Origin: Methanosarcina barkeri str. Wiesmoor
GTDB lineage: Archaea; Halobacteriota; Methanosarcinia; Methanosarcinales; Methanosarcinaceae
NCBI RefSeq assembly: GCF_000969985.1
Contig: NZ_CP009526.1
Location: 4,216,001-4,280,000, forward strand
DNA: 64,000 nucleotides
Reading direction: 5' to 3'
Within the stretch, counting starts at the first letter, position 1. The number at the start of each line of letters is the position of its first letter. A model generated the notes under the pieces. It was not told where the DNA came from and did no database searches. It worked only from the letters and a program-made list of their open reading frames with translations. The translations under genes were made by a program, and so were the position numbers. This document shows positions 9,332 through 18,790 of this stretch, in pieces.

Positions 9332-9577
9332 TCAGGTTTTCATTTCGCTGTAAATCCATGTTATTCCCTTAAGCCCGACAGCAATTTTATTGCTCTGCTC
9401 CAGATAGTCCAGAATAACCATCAGAGTATTATGATTTACCTGCCTTGGCAACATTTTTTTGAGTTCAGCAACTGTTACAACGCTGTTCGGGCTGTTTTTC
9501 AGAGTGTTTTCGACCATAAGAATAGTATTAAGAGTTGGGGAAGGTTTTGTTTTATCAGAACTTAATGCTTCTGCCAT
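9332..9577 (-). CDS. Small winged-helix-like protein, probable antitoxin partner
   Basis: 81 residues, with the segment VVTVAELKKMLPRQVNHNTLMVILDYLEQSNKIAVGLKGITWIY predicted as a winged helix ending in a beta hairpin. It lies immediately upstream of the toxin-like gene on the same strand. This suggests a two-gene toxin-antitoxin operon in which this protein binds DNA and neutralises the toxin. The assignment rests on context and size; no named family is claimed. Confidence 0.55.
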   Translation of the reverse strand: MAEALSSDKTKPSPTLNTILMVENTLKNSPNSVVTVAELKKMLPRQVNHNTLMVILDYLEQSNKIAVGLKGITWIYSEMKT

Positions 9578-9893
9578 TTCTGTGTCTCCAGTAAATTTAT
9601 AACAGCTTTAACATCTCTTTTTTTAGAGATGACTACGTAATAAAAAGTTATTGATTAATAACTAATTGATATTTATAGATACTTATATTTTCCGGAGTAA
9701 GATTTATTAGGTTTCTTTAATTTTCACTTATCAGGATAGCGATATCTGCCTTAAGATGTAGACGGCTTTCTTGGCACTTCAAATCAAGTAATGAATTTTT
9801 GTTTAGTAACTAATTTTGAAACCTGTCTTTTAACTTTGATAAAAAAGGCGGTGAAAATAAAAAATATAAAAGAGTAAAACTATATGAAGATTA
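9578..9893. promoter_or_regulatory. Divergent promoter region
   Basis: An AT-rich gap between the minus-strand antitoxin-like gene and the plus-strand beta-helix gene. AAAAATATAAAAG at 9860-9872 is a plausible TATA box for the latter. No further element was recognised. Confidence 0.4.
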
Positions 9894-9902
9894 GTGATCA
9901 GT

Positions 9903-12197
9903 ATGGAACCTAAAAATCTTCTTACATCTCTACTTTTATTTATATGTTTTTCTTCTGAAAATTGTTCAGGTGAAATTATCAATGTAGGCCCAGGAACTTC
10001 CTTTAGCTCTAAAGGCTCAAACGACCAGAATGTTATTAACGCTGCCATAAAATCAGCGAATTCAGGTGACACTGTACAGCTTTCATCAACTACATTTCAC
10101 ATAAGTTCACCCATAATCATGAAATCGGGGGTAACTCTTAATGGAAATGGGATTGGTGCAACAGTAATCTATTGTGACAATCCTGAATCTAATTTTGCAA
10201 CTCAAAATATTATTAACTGTAATGGTATTTCTGATATTGTAATTTCAAATTTCTTAATTGATGGTGGTTGGGGATCTTTAAGTAAAATGCATGCAGCAAG
10301 CAACAAGTATAGGGAGTATGAAAAAGGAGTTTACCTGTCTAGCTGTTCAAATGTAGTTATTCATGACTTAAAAATGCAATACAGTATGGGAGACTTTATT
10401 TTCTGTAGAAAAAATACTAGCAATGTTCAAGTTTATAATACAGTATGTAAACCTGGACATGACAGTTTTGGTGCATGGTCAGCGGGTAGTGACATTTCAA
10501 TATTTAATAATTGCTGGGGCACTTTTATAAATTCTTGCATTAAAATTCATAATACTAAAAACGTTCAAATTTGCAAGAATACTTTCTACACTGATGCTGG
10601 TTCTGGTAATGCTGGTGTGGAAGTTATGGGAGGTAATGTAACAGGCCTTAATATTTGTAACAATATATTTTCAACACTTCAATTAAATACAATTTATCAC
10701 GACTCTACTGATGGTGCTTGTTCAGGCAGAGGTACTGTTTCAAATAACATTTTCTATAACAGTCCTGCATATAATGGAATTCGCGGTATGGATATCTCGT
10801 CAACTGATAATATTGTAACCAGCTCCTGTTCATGTTCCAGGGATACTAAAGATTGTGGGTATGTTGCAGACAACGGTACAAGAAATTTACCCGTTTACAA
10901 TGGTTCTGTAGTACCTTCTGTTACTTTTCCAGCTGATGGCAGTCCAATTTCAACTGTTAATGGGTATGTAAGCATAAGCTGGGCGTATTTAAATGCAACC
11001 AGTTATTCTATCAATATATATAACAGTACATCAAAATTTGACTCTTCTCATTTAAATTCTTCTAACTTAATATATAGTCTTAACACTTCACAAACATCTG
11101 CAAATGTACCAATAAGCTACAACGGGTCGTTTGCTATAAGAATCGGTGCACATGATGACGTTCATAATTCATGGGTATACAGCAATCCTGTAAGTTTGCT
11201 CACAGTAAATGGCAAAAAATCAGCTACAGTATCTTCCGGCATATTTGGATATTTGATAGATGCAATTACAGGTCAACCTGTTCAGAGTGCCGTAGTAACA
11301 ATATCAAATAATACATGGAATTGTACTCAAATTTCTGATGTTGATGGGCTTTATCAGTTCACCGTGGACGGTGGAAAAGGCAAATACTGTTTAACTGCTT
11401 CAGCAACAGGCTATCTTAACAGTCCTGAATTACCAGTAAATATGACAGGTATAAACACAGAAATGAATTTGAAAATGGCTGAAGCACCTGATTATTGTGC
11501 ACCACACTATGTACAGTTATATGTTTCTACTAATTCAAACGAGAGGGTTCATGGTTGTGAAATTCAGATTTATGCGCCAAATAATGATCTAGGAAATGAA
11601 AAACCAAACTTTTGTGCCTGGACAAATAAGGAAGGTAAAGCAAATTTCCATTTGACTAAAGATATCACATATAAAATTGTAATAATTACATTAAATGGAC
11701 AAAAATACACCAGCACACTGAAACCTGATCTGGATCAATGCACTATTACAATACCTTCAGGTGGCACATCTGCAATATCTGCAAAGAAGACTGTGATCAG
11801 TGCAAATTGTACTTATAAACAGATAAACAGTACAGCAGCTTATATTAACGCAAGTTATTATGATTCTTCGTCACAGTCTAGCAACCTGACTTTTGTATTG
11901 GGCACTACGAGCGGTGGAAAAACATTTGTCCCTTGCGGAATATCAGGTACCAATGACAAAGTAAGTAACCCTATAGGAGTGGTAACCGACTCTTTCATAG
12001 TCACTAACTATCCTGGAAAAACGTACACTGTGAGAATTACTGCGCAGTCTCAAACTTATGGTGCTGTATGTGAAACTGTTAATGTATCATTTCCAGGTGG
12101 TAATGTGCCATATACAGGGTCTAATATGAGTTATTTCTGTGTTTTAATCATAATTATTGTAGGACTCATATTGTCAAAAACTTATAAGGCAAATTAA
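9903..12197 (+). CDS. Secreted right-handed beta-helix surface protein with C-terminal membrane anchor
   Basis: 764 residues from ATG 9903; a GTG at 9894 is in frame, but GTGATC just before the ATG fits better as a ribosome binding site. A signal peptide (LLTSLLLFICFSSENCSG) is followed by a parallel beta-helix region (about residues 25-330) with repeated short strands such as NVVIHDLKM and NVQVYNTV. Then come a fibronectin-like segment (about 335-440), a carboxypeptidase-regulatory-like fold (GYLIDAITGQPVQSAVVTIS, about 445-530), further beta domains, and a terminal helix YFCVLIIIIVGLILS before TYKAN. Many NxS/T sites fit a glycosylated cell-surface protein. The gene is AT-rich and lies inside the tRNA-Val-bounded segment. 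Binding or lyase activity on polysaccharide is possible but not shown. Confidence 0.8.
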   Translation: MEPKNLLTSLLLFICFSSENCSGEIINVGPGTSFSSKGSNDQNVINAAIKSANSGDTVQLSSTTFHISSPIIMKSGVTLNGNGIGATVIYCDNPESNFATQNIINCNGISDIVISNFLIDGGWGSLSKMHAASNKYREYEKGVYLSSCSNVVIHDLKMQYSMGDFIFCRKNTSNVQVYNTVCKPGHDSFGAWSAGSDISIFNNCWGTFINSCIKIHNTKNVQICKNTFYTDAGSGNAGVEVMGGNVTGLNICNNIFSTLQLNTIYHDSTDGACSGRGTVSNNIFYNSPAYNGIRGMDISSTDNIVTSSCSCSRDTKDCGYVADNGTRNLPVYNGSVVPSVTFPADGSPISTVNGYVSISWAYLNATSYSINIYNSTSKFDSSHLNSSNLIYSLNTSQTSANVPISYNGSFAIRIGAHDDVHNSWVYSNPVSLLTVNGKKSATVSSGIFGYLIDAITGQPVQSAVVTISNNTWNCTQISDVDGLYQFTVDGGKGKYCLTASATGYLNSPELPVNMTGINTEMNLKMAEAPDYCAPHYVQLYVSTNSNERVHGCEIQIYAPNNDLGNEKPNFCAWTNKEGKANFHLTKDITYKIVIITLNGQKYTSTLKPDLDQCTITIPSGGTSAISAKKTVISANCTYKQINSTAAYINASYYDSSSQSSNLTFVLGTTSGGKTFVPCGISGTNDKVSNPIGVVTDSFIVTNYPGKTYTVRITAQSQTYGAVCETVNVSFPGGNVPYTGSNMSYFCVLIIIIVGLILSKTYKAN

Positions 12198-12328
12198 TTT
12201 TCTGTGCCTTATTTTGGATTTTTCATTTTATGGAACAGTGTTTTGTTAATTAAATCCCTTGCTCAATGAGAAAGAAAAGTCTATCGAATTTGGCTTTCAA
12301 ATACGATGCTTGTGTCGTTTATTCCCAA

Positions 12329-12373
12329 GCCTTCAAACGGCGGAGGACATGAATTCGAATCTCAGCGGACCAA
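12329..12373 (+). repeat. Degenerate tRNA-Val 3'-half copy (putative att site 1)
   Basis: 37 of 45 bases match the anticodon-to-acceptor part of the tRNA-Val at 6857, in the same orientation and without gaps. The 5' half is missing, so it is not a functional tRNA. It is the expected product of integration into a tRNA 3' end, and it would bound a 5.4-kb segment. Confidence 0.65.
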
Positions 12374-12399
12374 TCTTGATTTTTATTCTCTTTTCTGAA

Positions 12400-12460
12400 T
12401 AAAACATAATAACACGCTAAAATACATAATAACACGCTAAAATACATAATAACACACTTA
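12400..12460. repeat. 20-bp tandem repeat, three copies
   Basis: Unit AAAATACATAATAACACGCT, nearly identical in the three copies; the last diverges at its end. No coding potential. Confidence 0.8.
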
Positions 12461-12618
12461 ATAAATGAATGTAAGGGCCTTAACGAATTACATAGGAACT
12501 ACAGCTTCAAATGCAGACTCTTATTAGCTAGAAGTCTTTAAAAATACTCGGTCAAAAAAATATATACCAATTTTATATGAAAAATATTTTCGAATCTCTC
12601 ATATTTTCGAATCTCTCG

Positions 12619-13296
12619 TCATTTCCCGTTTTTTTCAAACAGGGCAGGATACTTCTCCTTTAATGGAATCAGGATCTCTTCGTCTAACTTTGCGTTATAA
12701 AGTGTTTTCACTTTAGAAGCTTGTTCAATGGATAAATCATGAACTCCTGTAAGGTTAGTCCCTTCAAGCTTAGCTCCCTCAAGATCAGCTTTCAGAAGAT
12801 AGGCTTTGTGAAGGTCTGCCCCATAGAGATTAGCGCCTCTAAGGTTAGCCTCTTGAAGATTTGCTTCTTGAAGGCCAGCTCCATACAGGTCAGCCTCTTC
12901 AAGATTAGTTCCCTGCAGGTGAGCTCCCTCAAGATTAGCCACTTGAAAGTTAGCCTTTTTAAGGTTAGCTCCTTTAAGATTAGCCAGATGAAGGTTAGCC
13001 AGTTGAAGATTAGCTCCTTCAAGGTTAGCCTGTTCAAGATTAGTTTTTACAAGACTAGCTCCCTGTAGATTAGCTTCTTGAAGGTTAGCCTCTTGAAGAT
13101 TAGCTCCTTTACCTTCAAGAAGGTGAGTATCTGAAAGGTTGGCTCCTCGAAGGTCAGCCTTTTTAAGATTAGCTCCCCGAAGATCAGCTCCTTCAAGGTT
13201 AGTTTTTACAAGGTCAGCCTCTTGCAAGTCCGCTCCTTGAAGTTTAGCTCCTATAAGATTAGCTCCCCTAAGGTGTGTTTTCCCCGATATACCCAT
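12619..13296 (-). CDS. Pentapeptide-repeat protein
   Basis: 225 residues, of which about 10-190 are uninterrupted A(D/N)LxX pentapeptide repeats such as ANLQEANLQEANLQGASL. They predict a right-handed quadrilateral beta-helix. One irregular insertion (SDTHLLEGKG) breaks the register around residue 55. The C-terminus (LSIEQASKVKTLYNAKLDEEILIPLKEKYPALFEKNGK) is the helical cap often found after such repeats, including the SIEQASKVKTLYNA-type motif. No signal peptide is seen, so a cytoplasmic role is likely; function unknown. It is the only gene between the two tRNA-Val remnants. Confidence 0.85.
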   Translation of the reverse strand: MGISGKTHLRGANLIGAKLQGADLQEADLVKTNLEGADLRGANLKKADLRGANLSDTHLLEGKGANLQEANLQEANLQGASLVKTNLEQANLEGANLQLANLHLANLKGANLKKANFQVANLEGAHLQGTNLEEADLYGAGLQEANLQEANLRGANLYGADLHKAYLLKADLEGAKLEGTNLTGVHDLSIEQASKVKTLYNAKLDEEILIPLKEKYPALFEKNGK

Positions 13297-13352
13297 AAAG
13301 TAAATCTGCTCTAAATTAAAATAAACATTACTATTCCGGGAAAATATTTTCT

Positions 13353-13464
13353 ACTTCTCAGAGTATGGTTAGTAGTGTTTTTTTACTCAGAATATGATTG
13401 TAGTATTTTTTACTCAGAGTATGGTTTGTAGTGCTTTTTACTCAGAGTATGGTTTGTAGTGTTT
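13353..13464. repeat. 27-28-bp tandem repeat, about four copies
   Basis: The unit begins TACTCAGAGTATGGTTTGTA and ends in GTGTTTTT. The first two copies are more diverged than the last two. Confidence 0.75.
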
Positions 13465-13573
13465 TATTGGATTCACTTTGGTTTAGGTTCAGCTTTTGCT
13501 TTTGTTAACTACATAAGGATTATTAATCCTCATTCGATTAAATAGTCTATCAATACATAATCGCGCATTCCCA

Positions 13574-13618
13574 TCCTTCACACGGTGGAGACCCTGAGTT
13601 CGAATCTAAGCGAGTTAA
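13574..13618 (+). repeat. Degenerate tRNA-Val 3'-half copy (putative att site 2)
   Basis: 32 of 45 bases match the tRNA-Val 3' half, including an intact CCTTCACACGG anticodon region and GTTCGAAT T-loop. Orientation is that of the tRNA. It shares the ATCT replacement in the T-arm with the first remnant, suggesting the two remnants share a history. Confidence 0.55.
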
Positions 13619-13797
13619 CTTATCTTTTTTATCTTTGTCTTCCAATTTCGAAGTTTATAGACTTCCATAAGTGTTCCATTAAATTTTACATTTATACCCA
13701 CAGCTGCGTAAAGTTGGTGTATACCTGAACAGAGCAACTTAAGAACCCCCACTCCTTTTTAGGCTTGACTTCTTTTACTGTTTCTTATTTAACCTGC

Positions 13798-15355
13798 TCA
13801 TTTTTTGGCTACTATGATATACCCTGACATTGTCTTAGTGTTACTACCTTTAGCATTCTTTACTTTTAAGCTAACCGTATATGTTCCTGCCTTTGAATAC
13901 TTATGAACCGGATTCTGGTGAAATGACTTCGATCCGTCTCCAAAATCCCATATCCATTTAGCAGGTATTCCTGTGCTTGTATCAGTAAATTTAACCTTTA
14001 ATGGTGCTTTTCCTGATGTAACACTGCTGGTGAAGTCTGCAACTGGTTTTGTTATCACTTTTATATACTCTGTTTTTGTTACCGTGTTCCTGCCTTTGGC
14101 ATTCTTTACTGTTAAACTAACCGTGTATATTCCTGCCTTTGAATACTTATGAGTTGGATTCTGGTGGAATGACTTTGACCCGTCTCCAAAGTTCCAGAAC
14201 CAGGAAGTTGGGGAGCCAGTGCTTGCGTCAGTAAAAGTAACTTTTAATGGTGTTTTTCCTGAAGTTGGGGATGCATAGAATGCAGCAATAGGAAGGCTCG
14301 GTTTTGGTTCTGAAATAGTGCCCATGCAAATTTCGGAGTTTCCCATTCTCATTATTATAATATTCCCATACTATATTGTTACCGTAAATGGTAGGACTGT
14401 ATGCTGATCCTTTGGTGCTAATTTTCATTTTCTGGTTAGTGGAAATATCATACATATAGATACCATGATTTGTATAACCATCATCCTCTCCACCATCATC
14501 CTCCCACACTATCCTGTTACCATAGATAGCAGGATGCGTCTGAGCATCTGGACTGCTGGTTATCTGAGTTTGTTTTTTAGTGGAAAGATCATACATGTAG
14601 ATATCAGTATTCCCATCGTGAGTACTGGCGTATACTATCCTGTTACCATATATAGCAGGGTCGTCTGCTGCTCCACCATTGGTTATTCGAGTTTGCTTTT
14701 TAGTGGAAATATCATACATGTAGATATTATCATCAAATCGATCCTCCCATACTATTCTGTTACCGTAGATTGCAGGATTATATGCGTCGTATGTGAGGAG
14801 TGTTTCCTCTTTAGTAGAGAGGTCATGCATGAAAATACTCACGTAATCATCGAGAGAATCACCCCATACAACCTTGTCACCATAGATTGAAAGACTATCC
14901 ACATAGCTGTTATAACCACTTATCGTACTCTTTTGGGAAGTTGAGAGGTCATACATGTATACTTCGTTAGGATAGACATAATTTGACCACACTATTCTAT
15001 TACCATAAATATCAGAACCAGATACATCTCCACTGGTTGTTATCTGAGTTTCTTTTTTAGTAGAAAGATCGTACATGTAAATGTTGCATTCTTCATCGTG
15101 ATAATCCGTCCATACTATCCTGTTACCATAGATCGCAGGATGAAATCCACTGGTAGTTATTTGGGTTTCAGTGACCTTGGGCAAAGAACTTCCCTCAGTA
15201 TTTGCCATCGCTGTAGACGAAACGTAATCGTCTTTTATAGTGGCGTTTCCGGTATCATTCTCAGTAGCTGCTAATGCTGCAGATGAAACCAAAAGCAAGA
15301 CTAGAGCTATTGAAACTAAACTTGCCTTACAAAAAGTCTTTGTTTTATCCATCAT
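13798..15355 (-). pseudogene. Frameshifted secreted beta-propeller/PKD surface protein
   Basis: The upstream part (15355 to about 14345) encodes a signal peptide and seven PAIYGNRIVW-type repeats, each ending DIYMYDLSTKK, which predict a seven-bladed propeller. The downstream part (from about 14340) encodes two PKD domains (IAAFYASPTSGKTPL, then VADFTSSVTSGKAPL) in a different frame. Removing one base of the CCC run at 14342-14344 joins them as ...NENGNSEICMGTISEP..., matching the paralogues, and gives about 518 residues. Unlike the paralogues at 23-43 kb it lacks the final WGWPLSGKAPL domain. It may be a true mutation, a sequencing error, or a switchable run. Confidence 0.85.
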
Positions 15356-15536
15356 TACCCATCTCTAATATTTAAATCAAAAAGTTAATTTCATTTATCA
15401 AGTTTTGTATATTATAGTTAAATTTTTTCTTTTAGTATTTACATGTATAAATTTAAATTTATACTAATAAGTATAAAAGAAATCGAATTCAATTTAACCA
15501 GATAAGATTACTACTTATCGTCAAACATGTGAATAA
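15356..15536. promoter_or_regulatory. Upstream region of the frameshifted surface gene
   Basis: Very AT-rich; repeated TTTAAATTTATA-like stretches could hold the TATA box. No other feature recognised. Confidence 0.3.
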
Positions 15537-15794
15537 TTGGTATTCCAAAACAAGTTCATCTGTAAATGGAAAATAATTGAGGAAGGGATTGTTACAAAAT
15601 TTAAAATTAGCTTGCCGGATTTCAATAAAGATATTCACGAAAAATTACTAAAAAGTAGCTGGAGAGAGTCGAAGGAACCTAAAAGTCTAAGGGGTCAGGT
15701 AGTTTTATCAATCTCGCTTATGATCATTAATCATTTAGTCGGGCAGTTAATAATGAGAACACTGATACCTACAAGTAAAGTTGCTGGTTATTAA
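15537..15794 (+). pseudogene. Truncated small membrane protein, possibly the N-terminus of a DUF3267-like zincin
   Basis: 85 residues with a soluble start (FKISLPDFNKDIHEKLLKSSWRES), then LRGQVVLSISLMIINHLVGQL, one hydrophobic segment, and an early stop. The pattern resembles the beginning of DUF3267 putative peptidases, whose HExxH-containing remainder is absent here. No good ribosome binding site precedes the start. Probably a gene remnant; the family link is by eye only. Confidence 0.35.
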
Positions 15795-15826
15795 AGAACT
15801 GTCTTTGTTAAATGAAGATAGTGGTT

Positions 15827-17941
15827 TTATATTCCCATATTGTTAAACCAGATAGTGAATTGCGTACCTATACCACTTTTAATTTCTAAACAGCCATCTA
15901 TTTGTTCAACAAGAATGTTTACTAGCTGGAGCCCAAGGGAATTTGAACTCTTATTGGCTATCACTTTTGGAATTCCTTTCCCATTATCCGATACTTCTAA
16001 TATGTAATTGAAGTTATCTTTGCAACCTTTATCTGGACTGGACATCTCACTCTGGGCAGCAGAAGTTTCATTTCTGCGTAGATTCACCTGGATTTCTCCT
16101 TTCCGTCCTTCAGGAAAAGCATGCTTAAAAGAATTTGTAACTAGCTCATTTACAATAATTCCAAGAGGGATTGCAGTATCCATGCCAAGATATATCTGAT
16201 CAAGGTTCAACTTCAACCTGATACTTTTATTTCCAAGATCATATGAATTGAAAAGATCTTCAGTTAGTTTATTTAAATAAGCTGCAAAGTCAAGGGTGTC
16301 AATATTATCGCCTTTATACAGCTCTTCGTGAATAAGAGCCATTGAAGCTACACGATCCTGACTTTCTCTAAAAGCCTCAACAACTTCCTGAGTTTTACAA
16401 ATTTCACGGTTAAAGAATGTTTCTGATTGAAGATCGAGTAAGGATGAAATTACCTGCAGATTATTCTTAATCCTGTGGTGAATTTCCTTTATGCGGATTT
16501 GTTCTACCTTTGCCAGAGCTTCTTCTGCCTTTTTATGCTCTGTTATATCTTGAGTTGTTCCTCTAACCCGAACAGGATTATTTTTCTCATCGAAAACAAC
16601 TTCAGATTTCGCATGAACTATGCGTTCTTCTCCATTCGCTAGAATTAGCCTGAAATCAATGTCAGCAGGCTTTCCATTTAATGCATTCTTAGCGGCATTA
16701 TCTATACAGTCTCGATCATCCGGATGCACGAAACTTAAGAAGATACCGTAATTTACTTTCAGTTCTTGCGGCGTAAGTCCAAAAATACGATACATTTCGT
16801 CAGACCAACGAAATTCATTGCTTGCAAAGTCCATTTCCCAGTTTCCAAGATGAGCTATTTCTTGAGCTTCTGCAAGACTTTTTTCACTCTGTTTCAATGA
16901 ATCATAAGCATTTTGAAGTTCTACTGTACGTTCTTTAACAAGTTTATCTAAATTGTCAAGTGTGTCCTTCAGTTTAGCTTCCACTTTTTTGCGCTCTGTG
17001 ATGTCACTGGCGGTACCAAACCATTCAACAATTTCGCCATTAGCATCCAGCATCGGAACCGCACGCGAGAAAATCCATCCGAAACTGCCGTCTGCTAGAC
17101 GGACTCGATGTTCCAGTTCGTAAGTGCTCTTTGTCCGGATAGCTTCATTGATAACAGTCATCACATGCGTTTGATCTTCCGGAAGAACATATTCCTGAAG
17201 CCAGTTCCGATTTGGACTTTCCGTATTGGCAAGAAAACCTCGACCATAGAGATAACGCATTTCGCTCCAGTCCGGGCTTACACGATATACCATTTCTGAA
17301 CTGGCAGTCACCAGAGTACGAAACCGCTCTTCACTTGCACTCAGCGCTTCCTCAACCTGCTTGCATTCCTTATTACTTTTCTGACAGGAACATTCTATGT
17401 GCTCCCATTTACCTTCTTTTTTAGTCAAAGCGAACTGGTGATTTGCAACGATGTCCAGAATTTCAACTGCACTGTATTTGTCAATTGGATAGGTGTAAAG
17501 CGCTATTATTGGGTACCTGCCTATAACAGAATCCAGTAATTTTTCGTGACCAGAAAAATTGTTCCCACTATACCTCAAGCCATCGTATCCATTGGCGAGA
17601 GCCTTACTGGTTTTTTCAGTCAAGCGATTTAATACCGTTTGTGGATCTAAAACATCTTCTTCTACATGCCAGTAAGGATAGGGAACAATGTCGATTTGCC
17701 CGTTTTCTATATAAGCGCCAATGTCAGGAATAGCTATTTTCAAGGCTTCTTTTGCTTCTTCTTCATCTACAGGTTCTGATATGACCCATAAACAATACTC
17801 GTTATCTTCAAGTCCTGCTTTGAAATAGGGAACAAGTATGTCCATCAAATCTTCTTTTGTCCTGTAGAACTGGCAGAAATGTATCCCCCATGGTACATTC
17901 CCAATAATATCAATACCAGAAATTCTGTTGCCGCTTTTCAT
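15827..17941 (-). CDS. MEDS-PAS-PAS sensor histidine kinase (HisKA_2 type)
   Basis: 704 residues, soluble. The N-terminal MEDS domain (about 8-180, with HFCQFYRTKEDLMDILVPYFKAGL and YDGLRYSGNNF) is typical of methanogen and methylotroph sensors. Two PAS domains follow (about 205-325 and 365-475), each ending in ITERKK/ITEHKK. The dimerisation domain EIHHRIKNNLQVISSLLDLQ starts near residue 485 and its His is the likely phosphorylation site. The ATPase has the N-box NELVTNSFKHAF, the G1 motif DNGKGIP and SLGLQLV. No response regulator is adjacent, so partner and signal are unknown. It is flanked by MITEs upstream and a surface-protein gene downstream. Confidence 0.93.
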   Translation of the reverse strand: MKSGNRISGIDIIGNVPWGIHFCQFYRTKEDLMDILVPYFKAGLEDNEYCLWVISEPVDEEEAKEALKIAIPDIGAYIENGQIDIVPYPYWHVEEDVLDPQTVLNRLTEKTSKALANGYDGLRYSGNNFSGHEKLLDSVIGRYPIIALYTYPIDKYSAVEILDIVANHQFALTKKEGKWEHIECSCQKSNKECKQVEEALSASEERFRTLVTASSEMVYRVSPDWSEMRYLYGRGFLANTESPNRNWLQEYVLPEDQTHVMTVINEAIRTKSTYELEHRVRLADGSFGWIFSRAVPMLDANGEIVEWFGTASDITERKKVEAKLKDTLDNLDKLVKERTVELQNAYDSLKQSEKSLAEAQEIAHLGNWEMDFASNEFRWSDEMYRIFGLTPQELKVNYGIFLSFVHPDDRDCIDNAAKNALNGKPADIDFRLILANGEERIVHAKSEVVFDEKNNPVRVRGTTQDITEHKKAEEALAKVEQIRIKEIHHRIKNNLQVISSLLDLQSETFFNREICKTQEVVEAFRESQDRVASMALIHEELYKGDNIDTLDFAAYLNKLTEDLFNSYDLGNKSIRLKLNLDQIYLGMDTAIPLGIIVNELVTNSFKHAFPEGRKGEIQVNLRRNETSAAQSEMSSPDKGCKDNFNYILEVSDNGKGIPKVIANKSSNSLGLQLVNILVEQIDGCLEIKSGIGTQFTIWFNNMGI

Positions 17942-18129
17942 GTTATTCTTTGATAATCAGGTTTAAAGTCAAAAGTTTCTCTTCTTAACATTACTGATTT
18001 ATTTAATGTTTTGCCTGGCTCAAAATATTTCAAAATTCTTTTTGCAGGAATCATTTCTATAATTCAGTAATAATATAAAGACTTATTTATATAAACATAA
18101 TTTTATAATTAATTGTTTTTCTTATTTAT
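17942..18129. promoter_or_regulatory. Upstream region of the sensor kinase gene
   Basis: An AT-rich leader; ATAATTTTATAATTAATTG around 18100-18117 could provide TATA elements. No operator-like palindrome noticed. Confidence 0.3.
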
Positions 18130-18260
18130 TGAGCTCATCCCAAAATCAATTTTGTTCCCAAATTGATAGAAATTCAGAACTATTTTCCACGATAAAAAAC
18201 TTGATTGATTATCCAGAGTACGGATTAAGATAAGTAATTTTGAGTTTTGGGATCAGTTCA
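18130..18260. mobile_element. MITE, family 1 copy 2
   Basis: 131 bases. The left end is TGAGCTCATCCCAAAA and the right end TTTTGGGATCAGTTCA, a diverged inverted repeat matching the copy in the toxin gene. No ORF. It lies directly beside copy 3 with 8 bases between them. Confidence 0.75.
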
Positions 18261-18268
18261 TTATTAAA

Positions 18269-18399
18269 TGAGTCTATCCCGAAACTCAAAATTTGATTTT
18301 TGAATCTCGTATTGGGACAATCAATTGAATTCTTAATCACTAAAATGATCCTGAAAACTCATAATGATTTAGAATAAAATAAGTTTTGGGATAGGCTCA
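18269..18399. mobile_element. MITE, family 1 copy 3
   Basis: 131 bases, bounded by TGAGTCTATCCCGAAACTCA and AAGTTTTGGGATAGGCTCA. Same length as copy 2 and arranged in tandem with it, which suggests a recent pair or a preferred site. Confidence 0.75.
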
Positions 18400-18790
18400 A
18401 TTGCCTATTTTCTCAAAACTATAAATAAGTTTAAAAGTCATCACAAAACTTTCAGTGAGGGAAAGGTTCAGCCTTTATGTTTTTTAATAGATTTTCACGA
18501 ATCTCTTTCATATATTTGGCTGAACCATATGACGGAGGTATAATTTAGTATTCAACAATACTGCAAAATTTAGGTGTGATTTTTTGGGATTTATTGTAGG
18601 TTGCCTCGAAAGAAGGTGGGTAGGTTTACTTCATATCATCTCCTTTTTAATCTTTGGTCTCCTATTCTTATCAATTTCATCTCAATTTCATCTCATTTAA
18701 TCGATCTATCAAATCTGTCTAAGTTTAAGCTTAAGTTCTGTTCTCGGCGCTGTTTTCAAGTATCTTTCCAGTGCCCATTGAGAAGGAGCC
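18400..18790. other. Intergenic region with a long-range hairpin
   Basis: A perfect 9-base inverted repeat, GGTTCAGCC (18465-18473) and GGCTGAACC (18518-18526), encloses a smaller stem AGATT/AATCT. It could be a transcript-end structure or the end of a decayed element. The short ORF at 18601 has no support. Confidence 0.4.

Larger units (their letters stand above)
12198..12618. other. Intergenic region with tRNA remnant and short repeats
   Basis: Holds the degenerate tRNA-like 3' half (12329-12373) and a 20-bp triple repeat (12400-12460). Otherwise AT-rich with no ORF. Confidence 0.6.
13297..13797. other. Intergenic region with repeats and second tRNA remnant
   Basis: Contains about four copies of a 27-28-base repeat (13353-13464) and the second tRNA-like fragment (13574-13618). 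No ORF with a ribosome binding site. Confidence 0.6.
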
